DNA of 64,000 nt from Occultella kanbiaonis (GCF_009708215.1 NZ_CP046175.1:1178001-1242000); one strand, 5' to 3'. Counted from the first letter of the stretch, positions 8,473 through 17,801 are shown. The notes: generated by a model from the letters alone, not told the origin. Made by a program: numbers and translations.

Positions 8473-9834
8473 ATGACCGAACTTTCCAGCGGCGAGCGCG
8501 CGCTCGGCCAACTCCTGCGCGTCTCGGTCGTAGCCGGCGATCGGCGGCTCGACCTCGCGGCGCCCGGGGGTGTCCCGGTCGCCGAACTCGTGCCCGGTCT
8601 CGCCCGGAACCTCAACCTCCTCGACGCCGCGACCGTGTTCGGTGGCTATCGCCTGGTGCGGCAGCAGGGCGGCCCCCTGGAGGACGCTCGGAGCCTGCAG
8701 GCCCAGGGGGTCCAGGACGGTGACGTGCTCACCCTGACCTCCGGCGCGGACATCGACGAGCACCGCGTCTACGACGACCTCGTCGAGGCGGTCGCGGACG
8801 TCGTCGAGAGCGACGACAAGCCGTGGACGCCGAAGGACGCGGCGACGACGGCGGTGCTCGCCGCCGTCGCGCTGCTCGTCACCGGCGCGATCCTGCTCTT
8901 CGGCGCCGGGCCCGGCTCGGGCAGCAGCGCCGTCTTCGTCCCGGTGACGGCGGCTCTGGCCGCGGTGCTGCTGCTGGTCAGCGCGCTCGTGGTGGAACGC
9001 GTCGGCGGCCCGCCGGCGGCACCTGTAGCGCTGGTCCAGGTCGCGGCGGTCTACGGTGCGCTCGCGGGCTTCAGCGCCCTCGGTGCGACCGACCCCTGGG
9101 GCGCGGGCGCCGCCGGCGCCGGCGGCGGCGCGTTCGTCGCCGGCCTGCTCGGCCTGATCGCCCTGCGCGAGAGGCGTGAGTACGCGATCATCCCGGTGAC
9201 CGTCGGGGCCGTGATCGGGGTTGCCGGCGCGGCCATGTGGTTCGTCGACACGCCCCCTCCCGCCGCGTTCGCCGTCGCCGTAGCGGTGGCGGGCGTCGCC
9301 GGGATCGGCGTGCCCTGGGTGGCGCTGGCGACCACGCCTCTGCAGATCGTGAGCGCCCGGGACGATTCCGAGATCCTGGCCGACCCCGGCGAGATCGACC
9401 GGGCCCAGGTCTCCCGCGAGTACGTCCGCGGCCACCGGTACCAGGTCGGCCTGCGGATCGCCGTCGGTGTGGTGATGCTGATCGCCGCGCCGGTCGTGGT
9501 GGGCTCCGGGCTGCTCGGGACCCTGCTGATGGTCGTGGCGTTCGGCGGCATGATCCTGAGCGTGCGTGAGACGTACTCCCGCTCGGACATCGTCGCGGTC
9601 ATGACGATCGCGATCGTCGGGGTGGTCGTCACGGGGGTGTCGGCCGCCGTGCTGCACCCCGAATGGCGGACGGGGCTGACCGTGGCGGTCGGTGTCGTCG
9701 CCGCAGCCGTGGTCGGCCTGACGCTGATCTCGCCGAAGCCGCGGTTGTGGCTCGGCCGACTCGCCGACGGGGCCGAGCTCGGCTGCCTGGCCGCGCTGCT
9801 GCCGCTGGCGGCGCTCGCCTCCGGATTGGCGTGA
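8473..9834 (+). CDS. eccD: Type VII secretion membrane protein EccD (second copy)
   Basis: A 453-residue EccD: a ubiquitin-like N-terminal domain (about residues 15-95, with LLRVSVVAGDRRLDLA and GVQDGDVLTL), a linker (HRVYDDLVEAVADVVES) that resembles the EccD cytosolic helix, and about eleven transmembrane segments from residue 115 on. It starts the forward operon eccD-eccB-mycP; eccB begins 4 bases after its stop. In the mycobacterial ESX complexes EccD is present as a dimer in each protomer. With two different EccD genes in this locus a heterodimer is possible, but that is inference. Confidence 0.85.
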   Translation: MTELSSGERALGQLLRVSVVAGDRRLDLAAPGGVPVAELVPGLARNLNLLDAATVFGGYRLVRQQGGPLEDARSLQAQGVQDGDVLTLTSGADIDEHRVYDDLVEAVADVVESDDKPWTPKDAATTAVLAAVALLVTGAILLFGAGPGSGSSAVFVPVTAALAAVLLLVSALVVERVGGPPAAPVALVQVAAVYGALAGFSALGATDPWGAGAAGAGGGAFVAGLLGLIALRERREYAIIPVTVGAVIGVAGAAMWFVDTPPPAAFAVAVAVAGVAGIGVPWVALATTPLQIVSARDDSEILADPGEIDRAQVSREYVRGHRYQVGLRIAVGVVMLIAAPVVVGSGLLGTLLMVVAFGGMILSVRETYSRSDIVAVMTIAIVGVVVTGVSAAVLHPEWRTGLTVAVGVVAAAVVGLTLISPKPRLWLGRLADGAELGCLAALLPLAALASGLA

Positions 9835-9838
9835 TCGC

Positions 9839-11218
9839 GTGGCCACCAAGAAGGAACTGATCGCTGCCCAGAACTTCAGCCGACGGCGGCTGCTCACCGC
9901 GTTCGTGAGCGGCGCCCCGGGTGGGCGCGAGCTCGAGCCGGCGAAGCCGCTCGTCGGTGTCGTCGCCGGCGCCGTGCTCAGTGTGCTGGTGGTGGTCGGG
10001 TCCCTGATCGCAGGCTTCTTCACCGGCAGTCTCCCGGACGGGTGGGAGGACAGCTCGCTCGTCGTGGTGGACACCGGGGCCAGGTACGTCGCCCGCGGCG
10101 GCACCCTGTACCCGGTCGCCAACATCACCAGCGCGCAACTGCTCGCCACCGGTGAGGACGGGGAACTGCTCGTGGTGCAGGCCAGCGAGGACGACCTCGC
10201 CGGTCTGCCGCGCAGCTCGGTGATGGTCGGGATCGAGGGTGCGCCCGATGCGCTGCCCACGCCCGACTCGCTCATCAACGTCGGCTGGTGGGCGTGCGCG
10301 CTCGACGTCGAACGCACCTGGGTGGATCTGGACTCCGCGCACGCCGGGGTCGAGGACCCCCGCGGCGCCCTGGTCGTCGTCGACGGCGCCTACTACTACA
10401 TCAGCGGCGGCTACCGGTATCTGGTCGCCGAGCAGGACCTCACCGCGCTCAGCCTGTTCCTCGGGTTCTCCGCCACCGGCGCCTACGAGGTCTCCGCCCG
10501 GTGGCTCAACCTGTTCACGGAGGGCACCCCGATCGAGCGGCTCAGTGTGCCTGGTGCCGGTGACCCGCTGCCCGGCCCGGCCGCCGAGATCGGCGGTGAG
10601 CTCGAGGTGGGCAGCGTGGTGCGGTTGCGCAGCGCCAGCGGCGACACCGGCGCGGTGCACGTGTTCACCGCGGACGGCGCCCTGGTCGAGCTGAGCGCCG
10701 TGGCCCTCGAGCTGTACTACATGGGCACCGGGCTCACCCCGGACGACGTCGTCACCCTGGACAACTCCGAGGTGCAGCAGGTGCCGATCGAGGACTCGGC
10801 CGGACTGGTGCCGGTGGACTGGCCCACGCAGCCGCTGCCGGCGGTGGAGGGCGAGCTGCAGCCGTGCGCCCAGCTCGTGGCCGAGGACGACCCAGCCGCC
10901 GCAGGCGCGCCGAGCAGTGTCGCGCTCGTGGCCGCGCCGCCGCCGGAGGACGGTGATGGCGAGGTGAGCGTCGCGCCCGGCGCCGGCGCGCTGGTCCAGC
11001 TGGACGGTGGCGGCACCCAGGGTGGCTACGCCCTGATCGACGAGCGTGGCCGGATGTACCCGATCCCGGTGACCAGCACGGACGTGATCCTCCTGCTCGG
11101 CTACGGCGAGGTGGAGATCCCGCGCGTCTCCCAGTTCTGGGCGGCGCTGTTCCCCGCCGGGCCCACGCTCACCGTGGAGGCCGCCAGTGAGGGCATGAGC
11201 GCCGCCGGGCCGTCGTGA
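9839..11218 (+). CDS. eccB: Type VII secretion protein EccB
   Basis: EccB is a single-pass membrane protein with a large periplasmic-side repeat domain that helps assemble the secretion complex. This 459-residue protein begins with the family's cytoplasmic helix (TKKELIAAQNFSRRRLLTAF), has one membrane span at about 37-62, and ends in a long extracytoplasmic domain with RYVARGGTLYPVANITSAQLL-like repeats and paired Cys residues. The start is GTG 9839, four bases after eccD stops. The stop overlaps the next gene's GTG (GTGA), so coupling is likely. The length is close to the family norm. Confidence 0.9.
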   Translation: MATKKELIAAQNFSRRRLLTAFVSGAPGGRELEPAKPLVGVVAGAVLSVLVVVGSLIAGFFTGSLPDGWEDSSLVVVDTGARYVARGGTLYPVANITSAQLLATGEDGELLVVQASEDDLAGLPRSSVMVGIEGAPDALPTPDSLINVGWWACALDVERTWVDLDSAHAGVEDPRGALVVVDGAYYYISGGYRYLVAEQDLTALSLFLGFSATGAYEVSARWLNLFTEGTPIERLSVPGAGDPLPGPAAEIGGELEVGSVVRLRSASGDTGAVHVFTADGALVELSAVALELYYMGTGLTPDDVVTLDNSEVQQVPIEDSAGLVPVDWPTQPLPAVEGELQPCAQLVAEDDPAAAGAPSSVALVAAPPPEDGDGEVSVAPGAGALVQLDGGGTQGGYALIDERGRMYPIPVTSTDVILLLGYGEVEIPRVSQFWAALFPAGPTLTVEAASEGMSAAGPS

Positions 11219-12465
11219 GCGCCTCCCTGTTCCGGCGCGGGCTCACTGCCGCGGCCGCCCTGACACTCGGCGCAACCCTGCTGATAGCGGCGCCGGTGGC
11301 ACCCGTGTACGCCACCAGCACCAGCGAGAACTGCTCGACGGACTCGCCGGCGCTCGTGGCCGCGTCGCCACCCGCGTTCGACGCCCTCGGGGTGCGGGAG
11401 GCCTGGGAGCTGGCCACGGGCGCCGGGGTGGTCGTGGCCGTGGTCGACTCGGGCGTCAACGTGGCCAACGTCCACCTCCGTGAGGGCGTGCTGCCCGGGG
11501 TGAACCTGGTCCGGAGCACGGACCCCGCGACCACCGACGCCGAGGGGCACGGCACCGTGGCCGCCAGCATCATCGCCGCCCGGGGGGTCGAGGGATCGGG
11601 CCTGGTGGGTGTGGCCCCCGAGGCAGAGATCCTGCCGGTCCGGGTCTACTACGCCTCCAGCGACGAGGCCCAGGAACAAGGGGTGTCGCTCACCGCGGAC
11701 CGGATCGCCGCGGGGATCCGATGGGCGGCCGAGAACGGTGCCGACGTCATCAACGTCTCGCTGAGCACCACGGAGAACATCCCCGCGATGGAGGAAGCCG
11801 TTGCGGTCGCGACGGCGAACGGTGCCCTGGTCGTGGCCAGCGCGGGCAATCGGGACACCAGCACGGTGTCCGAGGACGTGCCCCGGTACCCGGCGGCCTA
11901 CCCGGGCGTGCTCGGCGTCAGCGCGGTCGACGTGAACGGAGCCTGGGTGGCGGGTGCCTCGTTCGCCGGGGAGTGGGTGGACGTGGTCGCCACCGGCCAG
12001 CAGGTCCCGTCGGCCTTCCACTGGGCCGGTGACTGTGTGCAGGCACCGGGCGACGCGCTGCCGTCCTCGAGCTGGGCCACGGCCTACACCGCTGGCACGG
12101 CCGCTCTCGTGGCGCAGGCCCACCCCGACGAGACCCCTGCGCAGTGGGCGCACCGGCTCATGGTGACCGCGTCCCGACCGCAGCCCGCCGCCCGCGACGA
12201 CCAGATCGGCTGGGGCCTGGTGCAGCCTGTCGCCGCCATCGAGTTCATCGACGACGGTTCGGCGCCCGGCCCACCCTCCCCGATCCACCCGGCGCCCGAA
12301 CCGGCGCCCGCGCCCACCTCCGGCATCGACCTCAGCCCCATCGACGACCCGATGGCACCCACCCGCCAGATCGCGCTGTGGTGGCTGATCGGCGGCGTCG
12401 CGTTCGGTGCCCTTGTGGTGCTCATCGCTCGCCTCGGGACGGCCCGCCGCCCCGGCCGCCGCTGA
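11215..12465 (+). CDS. mycP: Mycosin (MycP-like subtilisin protease), second copy
   Basis: A 416-residue S8 protease with a signal peptide (about 1-33), VVDSGV (D78), GHGTVAAS (H112), oxyanion Asn in ASAGNRD (N212), and a Ser motif SSSWATAYTAG (S286). The usual GTS before the catalytic Ser is SSS here; the nucleophile itself is kept. Two Cys pairs typical of mycosins are visible (C40, C274). A C-terminal span (about 383-405) is followed by a short basic tail. It is less like the first mycosin than expected for a recent copy, so the two probably have separate roles. GTG start overlaps the eccB stop. Confidence 0.88.
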   Translation: MSASLFRRGLTAAAALTLGATLLIAAPVAPVYATSTSENCSTDSPALVAASPPAFDALGVREAWELATGAGVVVAVVDSGVNVANVHLREGVLPGVNLVRSTDPATTDAEGHGTVAASIIAARGVEGSGLVGVAPEAEILPVRVYYASSDEAQEQGVSLTADRIAAGIRWAAENGADVINVSLSTTENIPAMEEAVAVATANGALVVASAGNRDTSTVSEDVPRYPAAYPGVLGVSAVDVNGAWVAGASFAGEWVDVVATGQQVPSAFHWAGDCVQAPGDALPSSSWATAYTAGTAALVAQAHPDETPAQWAHRLMVTASRPQPAARDDQIGWGLVQPVAAIEFIDDGSAPGPPSPIHPAPEPAPAPTSGIDLSPIDDPMAPTRQIALWWLIGGVAFGALVVLIARLGTARRPGRR

Positions 12466-12469
12466 GGCC

Positions 12470-13045
12470 GTGCAGGTGGGCCGGGTCCTCCTCATGTGTG
12501 GCCCGGCCGGGTCCGGCAAGTCGACCCTGGCCCGAGCCCTCGAGGAGCGGGGCCTGGTGCGGCTGTCGTTCGACCAGACCGCCTGGGACCGTGGCCTCCG
12601 CGCCATGCCGTTGCCGGAGCGGGCGCACCGGGAGATCGAGTCGCAGTTGCGGGATCGGCTTGTCACCCTGGTGGGCCGTGGCGACGCCGTGGTCCTGGAC
12701 TTCTCGTTCTGGTCACGTCGGATGCGCGCGGACTACCGGGCGCTGCTCCGCCCGCTCGGGGTGGAGCCGGTGACGATCCACGTGGCCACGGACCGGGCCA
12801 CCGCGCTCCAGCGGGTCCGAGACCGCCTCGCCGGGCACGGTGACGACTTCCGACTGTCCGAGGGCCTGGCGGCCGCCTACTTCGACCAGTTCGAGGCCCC
12901 GACGCCCGACGAAGGGCCGCTCGTGATCACGGCGGGCGACGACCCTCCGGAGCGGCAGCTCGCGGCGATCGAGGAGGTCATCGGCCAGGTGCCGAGGTCA
13001 GTCGCTCGCGCCTCGGCGCGGGGAGTTGCGCCGGGCGAGCCGTAG
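12470..13045 (+). CDS. P-loop kinase-like ATPase
   Basis: A protein of 191 residues with Walker A GPAGSGKST near the N-terminus and the size and layout of small nucleotide/zeta-like kinases (AAA_33 type): an acceptor-site motif DQTAWDRG, DFSFWSRRMR, and a lid-like RVRDRL. The substrate is unknown. Start could be GTG 12470 or GTG 12476; the second has GAGG 8 nt upstream. It follows the mycosin stop by 4 bases, so it may be co-transcribed with the secretion operon, although nothing in it suggests a secretion role. Its 3' end overlaps the convergent rarD by 48 bases. Confidence 0.7.
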   Translation: MQVGRVLLMCGPAGSGKSTLARALEERGLVRLSFDQTAWDRGLRAMPLPERAHREIESQLRDRLVTLVGRGDAVVLDFSFWSRRMRADYRALLRPLGVEPVTIHVATDRATALQRVRDRLAGHGDDFRLSEGLAAAYFDQFEAPTPDEGPLVITAGDDPPERQLAAIEEVIGQVPRSVARASARGVAPGEP

Positions 13046-13960
13046 CCCGTCCGTGGTGAGGATCACCAACGCGACCCAGACGAGCGCGAACCCGGCCCAG
13101 CGGCTCGGGGCCATCTCCTCGCCGAACAGCAGCACCCCGCTCAGGAACTGCATCGTCGGGGTGATGTACTGCAGGAGGCCGAGTGTCGCCAGCGGCAACC
13201 GGCGGGCCGCGGCGGCGAACAGCAGCAGCGGGGCCGTCGTCGCGACGCCCGAGGCGACCAACAGCGCGGCGTGCCCGGCCGGCCCGACCCGACCTCCGCC
13301 GTCGGCCCCGAAGGTGCTCGCCCCGGTCGCGGTCAGGTACACCAGATAGCCGAGCGCGGGTGCGGTGAGGGCGAGGGTCTCCACGCCGAGGCCCGGCAGT
13401 GCGGGAACCTTCGCCCCGACGGTCTTCTTCACGAGGCCGTAGCCGGCGAAGGTCAGCGCCAGGACGGTCGCGATCCACGGGAACGAGCCAAGCCCGACGG
13501 CGATCACGACCACCCCGGCACCGGCGACGCCGACCGCCGCCCACTGGGCCGGGCGCGGTCGCTCGCGCAGCACCAGCACGGCCAGCAGCACGGTGATGAT
13601 CGGGTTCACGTAGTAGCCAAGGGCGGCGTCCACCACCCGGTCGGTGAGGACGCCGAAGAGGAAGGTGATCCAGTTCACGGCGAGCAGGACCGCGGCGAGG
13701 GTCAGCCGGCCGGCTGTGCGACGGTCCCTGAGCAGGGTTGTGAAGGTGCGCCACTGGCCGAGGACCGCCAGCAGGAGCAGGCAGAGCAGCATCGACCAGA
13801 CCACCCGGTGGGCCGTGATCTCCAGCGCACCAGCGGACGCGAGGAGGCTGAAGTAGATCGGCAGCACGCCCCAGAGGAAGTATCCGCAGGCACCCGCGAT
13901 CAGTCCGCGACGGTGCTCGGACGTCGCGACGCCGTCCGGCGTGGGCTGGGCGGTCGACAC
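12998..13960 (-). CDS. rarD: RarD-like EamA family transporter
   Basis: A 320-residue membrane protein with ten hydrophobic segments in two EamA/DMT repeats. The opening GLIAGACGYFLWGVLPIYF and the motif AAARRLPLATLGLLQYITPT are characteristic of RarD. Members are drug/metabolite-type permeases; the transported compound is unknown. The GTG at 13960 is placed 6 nt after a TAGGTT -10 element, so the mRNA is probably leaderless. Its stop lies inside the 3' end of the kinase gene on the other strand. Confidence 0.85.
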   Translation of the reverse strand: MSTAQPTPDGVATSEHRRGLIAGACGYFLWGVLPIYFSLLASAGALEITAHRVVWSMLLCLLLLAVLGQWRTFTTLLRDRRTAGRLTLAAVLLAVNWITFLFGVLTDRVVDAALGYYVNPIITVLLAVLVLRERPRPAQWAAVGVAGAGVVVIAVGLGSFPWIATVLALTFAGYGLVKKTVGAKVPALPGLGVETLALTAPALGYLVYLTATGASTFGADGGGRVGPAGHAALLVASGVATTAPLLLFAAAARRLPLATLGLLQYITPTMQFLSGVLLFGEEMAPSRWAGFALVWVALVILTTDGLRLARRNSPRRGASD

Positions 13961-13966
13961 ACGGCG

Positions 13967-13972
13967 AACCTA
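13967..13972 (-). promoter_or_regulatory. -10 element (TAGGTT) for leaderless rarD
   Basis: On the reverse strand TAGGTT is followed by six bases and then the GTG start, the spacing expected for a leaderless transcript. Confidence 0.45.
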
Positions 13973-14085
13973 TCCCAGTCCGTGGCTCACCCCGGGCACG
14001 GGTGAGGCGACCCTTACACTGGAGGGGTCTGTGCTGCCCGCGAGAGCGTGGCAGCCCCCAATCCGTTGAAAGAGGCGTCTCACCC

Positions 14086-15465
14086 GTGCCCAGCAACACC
14101 AGGCTGCGTGTCGCCATCGTGGGAGCCGGCCCCGCCGGGATCTACGCGGCCGACATCCTCTCCAAGACCGACCTCGACGTCGACATCGACCTGTTCGAGC
14201 GGTTGCCCGCCCCGTTCGGTCTGGTGCGCTACGGCGTCGCCCCGGACCACCCCCGGATCAAGGCCATCATCGTGGCCCTGTACAAGGTGCTTCAGCGCGG
14301 GGACATCCGCCTGATCGGCAACGTGGACTTCGGCGCCGACGTCGACCTCGCGGAACTGCGCGAGTACTACGACGCGATCATCTTCTCCACCGGGGCGATC
14401 AAGGATGCCGACCTGCGGATCCCGGGTGTCGAACTGGACGGCAGCTACGGCGCCGCGGACTTCGTGTCCTGGTACGACGGGCACCCGGACGTGCCCCGGA
14501 CGTGGCCGCTGGAGGCCCAGAAGGTCGCCGTGCTCGGCGTCGGGAACGTGGCGCTCGACGTCGCCCGGATCCTGGCCAAGCACGTCGAGGACCTGATGCC
14601 CACCGAGGTGCCGGACAACGTCGTCGAGGGTCTGCGCACCAGCCCCGTCACCGACGTGCACGTGTTCGGGCGCCGTGGGCCGGCACAGGTGAAGTTCACA
14701 CCGCTGGAGCTGCGCGAGCTCGGCCACGTGCCGGACGTGGACATCGTGGTCTACCCCGAGGACTTCGACTTCGACGCCGGCTCGGAGGAGGCGATCCGGT
14801 CCTCGAACCAGACCAAGCAGGTCGTCAAGACCCTCACGGACTGGACCCTGCGCGAGGAGTCGGAGCTGACCGCGTCCCGCCGGATCCACCTGCACTTCCT
14901 GCACCGGCCGGCGGAGATCCTCGGTGCCGACGGGAAGGTCACCGGTATCCGTACCGAGCGCACCGAACTCACCGGTGACGGTTCCGTTCGCGGCACCGGG
15001 GAGTTCGTGGAGTTCGATGTGCAGGCCGTCTACCGCGCGGTCGGGTACTTCGGCTCACCGCTGGCCGGGCTGCCGTTCGACGAAGCCGCCGGGGTGATCC
15101 CCAATGACGGTGGCCGGGTCCTCGACAACCACGGCCGGCACATCCCCGGTACCTACGCGACCGGTTGGATCAAGCGCGGCCCGGTCGGGCTGATCGGGCA
15201 CACGAAGTCCGACGCCAACGAGACCATCCGGCACCTCGTCGACGACGTGGCCGGCGGCGCCGTGCCGAGTGCCCCGAAGCGTGACCCGCGGGCCATCCTG
15301 GACCGGCTCGAAGCGGACGGCGTGCCCTTCACCACCTGGCAGGGCTGGGAACTGCTTGACGCCTACGAGCGTTCTCTGGGTGAGGAGCAGGGCCGGGAAC
15401 GGATCAAGGTCGTGCCGCGCGAGCACATGACCGAGATCTCCCGCCAGGCCCACGCCCCCGCCTGA
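14086..15465 (+). CDS. fprA: Ferredoxin/ferredoxin-NADP reductase FprA
   Basis: Flavoenzyme that moves electrons between NADPH and ferredoxin. The 459-residue protein has the N-terminal FAD motif VGAGPAGIYAAD, the APFGLVRYGVAPDHP segment shared with adrenodoxin reductase-type enzymes, an NADP motif GVGNVALDVARIL, FGRRGPAQ, and the late GWIKRGPVGLIGHTKSDA segment. The family in actinobacteria is FprA. GTG 14086 is preceded by AAAGAGG ten bases upstream. In-frame sequence further upstream (14002) has no family similarity. The enzyme is cytosolic; its partner ferredoxin is not in the window. Confidence 0.9.
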   Translation: MPSNTRLRVAIVGAGPAGIYAADILSKTDLDVDIDLFERLPAPFGLVRYGVAPDHPRIKAIIVALYKVLQRGDIRLIGNVDFGADVDLAELREYYDAIIFSTGAIKDADLRIPGVELDGSYGAADFVSWYDGHPDVPRTWPLEAQKVAVLGVGNVALDVARILAKHVEDLMPTEVPDNVVEGLRTSPVTDVHVFGRRGPAQVKFTPLELRELGHVPDVDIVVYPEDFDFDAGSEEAIRSSNQTKQVVKTLTDWTLREESELTASRRIHLHFLHRPAEILGADGKVTGIRTERTELTGDGSVRGTGEFVEFDVQAVYRAVGYFGSPLAGLPFDEAAGVIPNDGGRVLDNHGRHIPGTYATGWIKRGPVGLIGHTKSDANETIRHLVDDVAGGAVPSAPKRDPRAILDRLEADGVPFTTWQGWELLDAYERSLGEEQGRERIKVVPREHMTEISRQAHAPA

Positions 15466-15536
15466 CGCTGCCCGGGACCGGCGGCGCCGATGGGCCGAGC
15501 CCGGGTCCCGTGCCGAGGTAAGGGAGAGCGCCGCAG

Positions 15537-16439
15537 GTGATGGGTCACCGGTACTTGAACGGCGTCAAGACCGTCGCACTCTTCAGCCTGCTCTGGGTCG
15601 TGATCCTCGGCGTCGGCGCGATCGTCGCCGCCGGGACCCGGCGACCGGGCGCGATCTGGCTCTTCGCGGGCCTCGGGCTGGTGATGACGTTCGTCAGCTA
15701 CTGGAACTCGGACAAGATCGCCATCCGCGCCATGGCCGCGCGACCCGTCTCGGAGGCGGAGGCACCGGCGATGTACGCGATCGTGCGCGAGCTGTCCTCG
15801 AAGGCCCGGCAGCCGATGCCGCGGCTGTACATCTCGCCGACCGAGGCCCCGAACGCGTTCGCCACCGGGCGGAACCCGCGTAACGCGGCGGTCTGCTGCA
15901 CCGTCGGGATCCTGAAGATCCTCAACGAGCGGGAGCTGCGGGGCGTGCTCGCCCACGAGCTCTCGCACGTCTACAACCGGGACATCCTGACGTCCTCCAT
16001 CGCTGCCGCGATGGCCGGGTTGATCACCTCCGCCGCGCAGTTCCTGCTGTTCTTCGGAGGAGGGCGCAGCCGCGACGCCGGACCGCTGGCCCTGGTCGGG
16101 TCCCTCGCGATGGCGCTGCTCGCGCCGTTCGCCGGATCGCTGATCAAGCTGGCCATCTCCCGCACGCGGGAGTACGACGCCGACTCCGACGGCGCCAAAC
16201 TCACCGGCGACCCGCTCGCCCTCGCCAGCGCCCTGCGCAAGCTGGAGCGGGGTACCGCCGCGGCGCCGCTGCGGGCCGAGGGCGAGGTGGCCGACGTGTC
16301 CCACCTGATGATCGCCAACCCGTTCCGGGCCGGCTCCGTCAAGAAGATGTTCAACACCCATCCGCCGATGGCCGAACGGATCTCCCGCCTGGAAGGCATG
16401 GCGGGCAGCACCGGGCTCAGCGACCCCAGCACCTGGTGA
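15537..16439 (+). CDS. htpX: Zinc metalloprotease HtpX
   Basis: Membrane-embedded M48 protease that degrades misfolded membrane proteins. The 300-residue protein has two N-terminal spans (about 12-60), the cytosolic zinc site HELSH (in [13 protein letters not shown]), two more hydrophobic segments, and the third zinc ligand in [12 protein letters not shown]. The C-terminus has [11 protein letters not shown], typical of HtpX. The start is GTG 15537 or ATG 15540; GGGAGAG lies upstream at slightly long spacing for both. It stands alone after fprA. Confidence 0.9.
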   Translation: MMGHRYLNGVKTVALFSLLWVVILGVGAIVAAGTRRPGAIWLFAGLGLVMTFVSYWNSDKIAIRAMAARPVSEAEAPAMYAIVRELSSKARQPMPRLYISPTEAPNAFATGRNPRNAAVCCTVGILKILNERELRGVLAHELSHVYNRDILTSSIAAAMAGLITSAAQFLLFFGGGRSRDAGPLALVGSLAMALLAPFAGSLIKLAISRTREYDADSDGAKLTGDPLALASALRKLERGTAAAPLRAEGEVADVSHLMIANPFRAGSVKKMFNTHPPMAERISRLEGMAGSTGLSDPSTW

Positions 16440-16502
16440 CGGCGGCCGGACCGGGCGAGGCACCCTGGCCCAGGTGAGGGCGCAGGACCGGGTCGAGCCC
16501 GC

Positions 16503-17006
16503 CTACCGGTAGTTCACGAACTGCAGCGCGGCGTCGATGTCCTCGGCGCCCTTGAGGAGCGCGATCACGGTCTGCAGGTCGTCGCGGTTCTTCGAGGAGA
16601 CGCGGACCTCGTCGCCGGTGATCTGGGTCTTGACGCCCTTGGGGGCCTCGTCCCGGATCAGCTTCGTGATCTTCTTCGCGTTCTCACCGGACAGGCCCTC
16701 CTTGAGGGTGCCGGCGAGGCGGTACTCCTTGCCGGACAGCTGCGGCTCCTTCTCGGCGGTGTCGAACGCCTTCAGGGAGACGCCACGGCGGATGAGCTTG
16801 CTCTGGAACACGTCCAGCACGGCGAGCACCCGCTCCTCGGAGTTGGCGACCATCACGATGGCCTCCTCGCCGCTCCAGCTGATGGAGGCACCGACGTTCT
16901 TGAAGTCGTACCGCTGCGAGAGTTCCTTGGCGGCCTGGTTCAACGCGTTGTCCACCTCCTGGCGGTCGACCTTGCTGACGACGTCGAACGAGGAATCGCT
17001 GGCCAC
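16503..17006 (-). CDS. yajQ: YajQ family nucleotide-binding protein
   Basis: A 167-residue cytosolic protein with the family opening ([20 protein letters not shown]) and RYDFKNV, followed by the alternating alpha-beta pattern of two RNP-like folds. Family members bind nucleotides, in some species cyclic di-GMP; the role here is unknown. GTG 17006 is chosen because AGGAG lies 6 nt upstream; the frame stays open further upstream to 17099 but without similarity. The gene is divergent from tRNA-Tyr. Confidence 0.88.
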   Translation of the reverse strand: MASDSSFDVVSKVDRQEVDNALNQAAKELSQRYDFKNVGASISWSGEEAIVMVANSEERVLAVLDVFQSKLIRRGVSLKAFDTAEKEPQLSGKEYRLAGTLKEGLSGENAKKITKLIRDEAPKGVKTQITGDEVRVSSKNRDDLQTVIALLKGAEDIDAALQFVNYR

Positions 17007-17117
17007 AGGGGGCTCCTTCTGGAGTGTGCTTGACCACACCGCGGCCGCGGGCGGGCTCGCGATGGTCACGGGACGGTCCCGGACTTGGTATTGTTCCATC
17101 CGGTCCTTCGACCATAC

Positions 17118-17202
17118 GGCGGGTTGCCCGAGCGGCCAAAGGGAGCTGACTGTAAATCAGCCGCGTTACGCTTCGCAGGTTCGAATCCTGCACCCGCCAC
17201 CA
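17118..17202 (+). tRNA. tRNA-Tyr (anticodon GTA)
   Basis: 85 nt with 7-bp acceptor stem GGCGGGT/ACCCGCC, anticodon loop CTGTAAA with GTA, a long variable arm as expected for tRNA-Tyr, T-loop TTCGAAT, and encoded CCA at the end. Confidence 0.95.
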
Positions 17203-17208
17203 GCGCCT

Positions 17209-17234
17209 GGGGCGCCTCCCATCGGAGGTGCCCC
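17209..17234 (+). terminator. Hairpin after tRNA-Tyr
   Basis: Stem GGGGCGCCTCC / GGAGGTGCCCC with loop CATC and one wobble pair, starting seven bases after the tRNA end. The remaining gap up to tRNA-Thr has no other feature that I see. Confidence 0.6.
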
Positions 17235-17377
17235 TTCGCCGTTCTCGGCGTCGGAGCGTCCGGCCGTGTGATGTTCGCCATGTTGGGGCCGATCCGGCCC
17301 GCTTGCGGCTCGTGTGAGCAGGACCTCGCGCTAGGATTTCGTCTGCAGGCGCACGAGCATGTAACCTCGTTCCCGCT

Positions 17378-17450
17378 GCCCCGATAGCTCAGTCGGTAGA
17401 GCGTCTCCATGGTAAGGAGAAGGTCTAGGGTTCGATTCCCTATCGGGGCT
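17378..17450 (+). tRNA. tRNA-Thr (anticodon GGT)
   Basis: 73 nt: acceptor GCCCCGA/TCGGGGC, anticodon stem TCTCC/GGAGA around loop ATGGTAA (anticodon GGT), T-loop TTCGATT, discriminator T. CCA is not encoded. Confidence 0.95.
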
Positions 17451-17500
17451 CTGCTCCACAGGTTGCCCGCCGCCCCGGCGGCGGGACGCCCGTGGGTCGA

Positions 17501-17574
17501 GGCGGGGTAGCTCAGTCGGTCAGAGCGCACGACTCATAATCGTGAGGTCGCGGGTTCGAGCCCCGCCCCCGCTA
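17501..17574 (+). tRNA. tRNA-Met (anticodon CAT)
   Basis: 74 nt: acceptor GGCGGGG/CCCCGCT with a G-T first pair, anticodon stem ACGA/TCGT around CTCATAA (CAT), T-loop TTCGAGC. The sequence resembles actinobacterial elongator tRNA-Met. CCA is not encoded. Confidence 0.93.
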
Positions 17575-17630
17575 CCGCATTCGAGAAGCAAACATCCGCA
17601 CCAGCGCGGGTGCCAACGTGAGGAAGACCA

Positions 17631-17801
17631 GTGGCCAGCAAGTCTGCGGATGTCCGCCCCAAGATCACCCTTGCCTGTGAAGTCTGCAAGGAGCGCAACT
17701 ACATCACCAAGAAGAACCGTCGGAACAACCCCGACCGGCTCGAGCTGGGCAAGTTCTGCCCCCGCTGCAACGCCAAGACGACGCACCGCGAAACGCGCTG
17801 A
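17631..17801 (+). CDS. rpmG: 50S ribosomal protein L33
   Basis: A 56-residue protein (starts [19 protein letters not shown]) with both CxxC pairs (CEVC and CPRC), so it is the zinc-binding C+ type of L33. It ends in THRETR, typical for the family. GTG 17631 follows GAGGAAGACCA. It stands between tRNA-Met and the MaoC pair, the same order found in mycobacteria (rpmG2 - hadA - hadB upstream of secE-nusG). Confidence 0.92.
   Translation: MASKSADVRPKITLACEVCKERNYITKKNRRNNPDRLELGKFCPRCNAKTTHRETR

Noticed and set aside
8434-10317. Reverse-strand open frame opposite the second eccD and eccB
   Set aside because: Composition is Arg/His/Asp-rich shadow sequence and both forward genes are clearly real.
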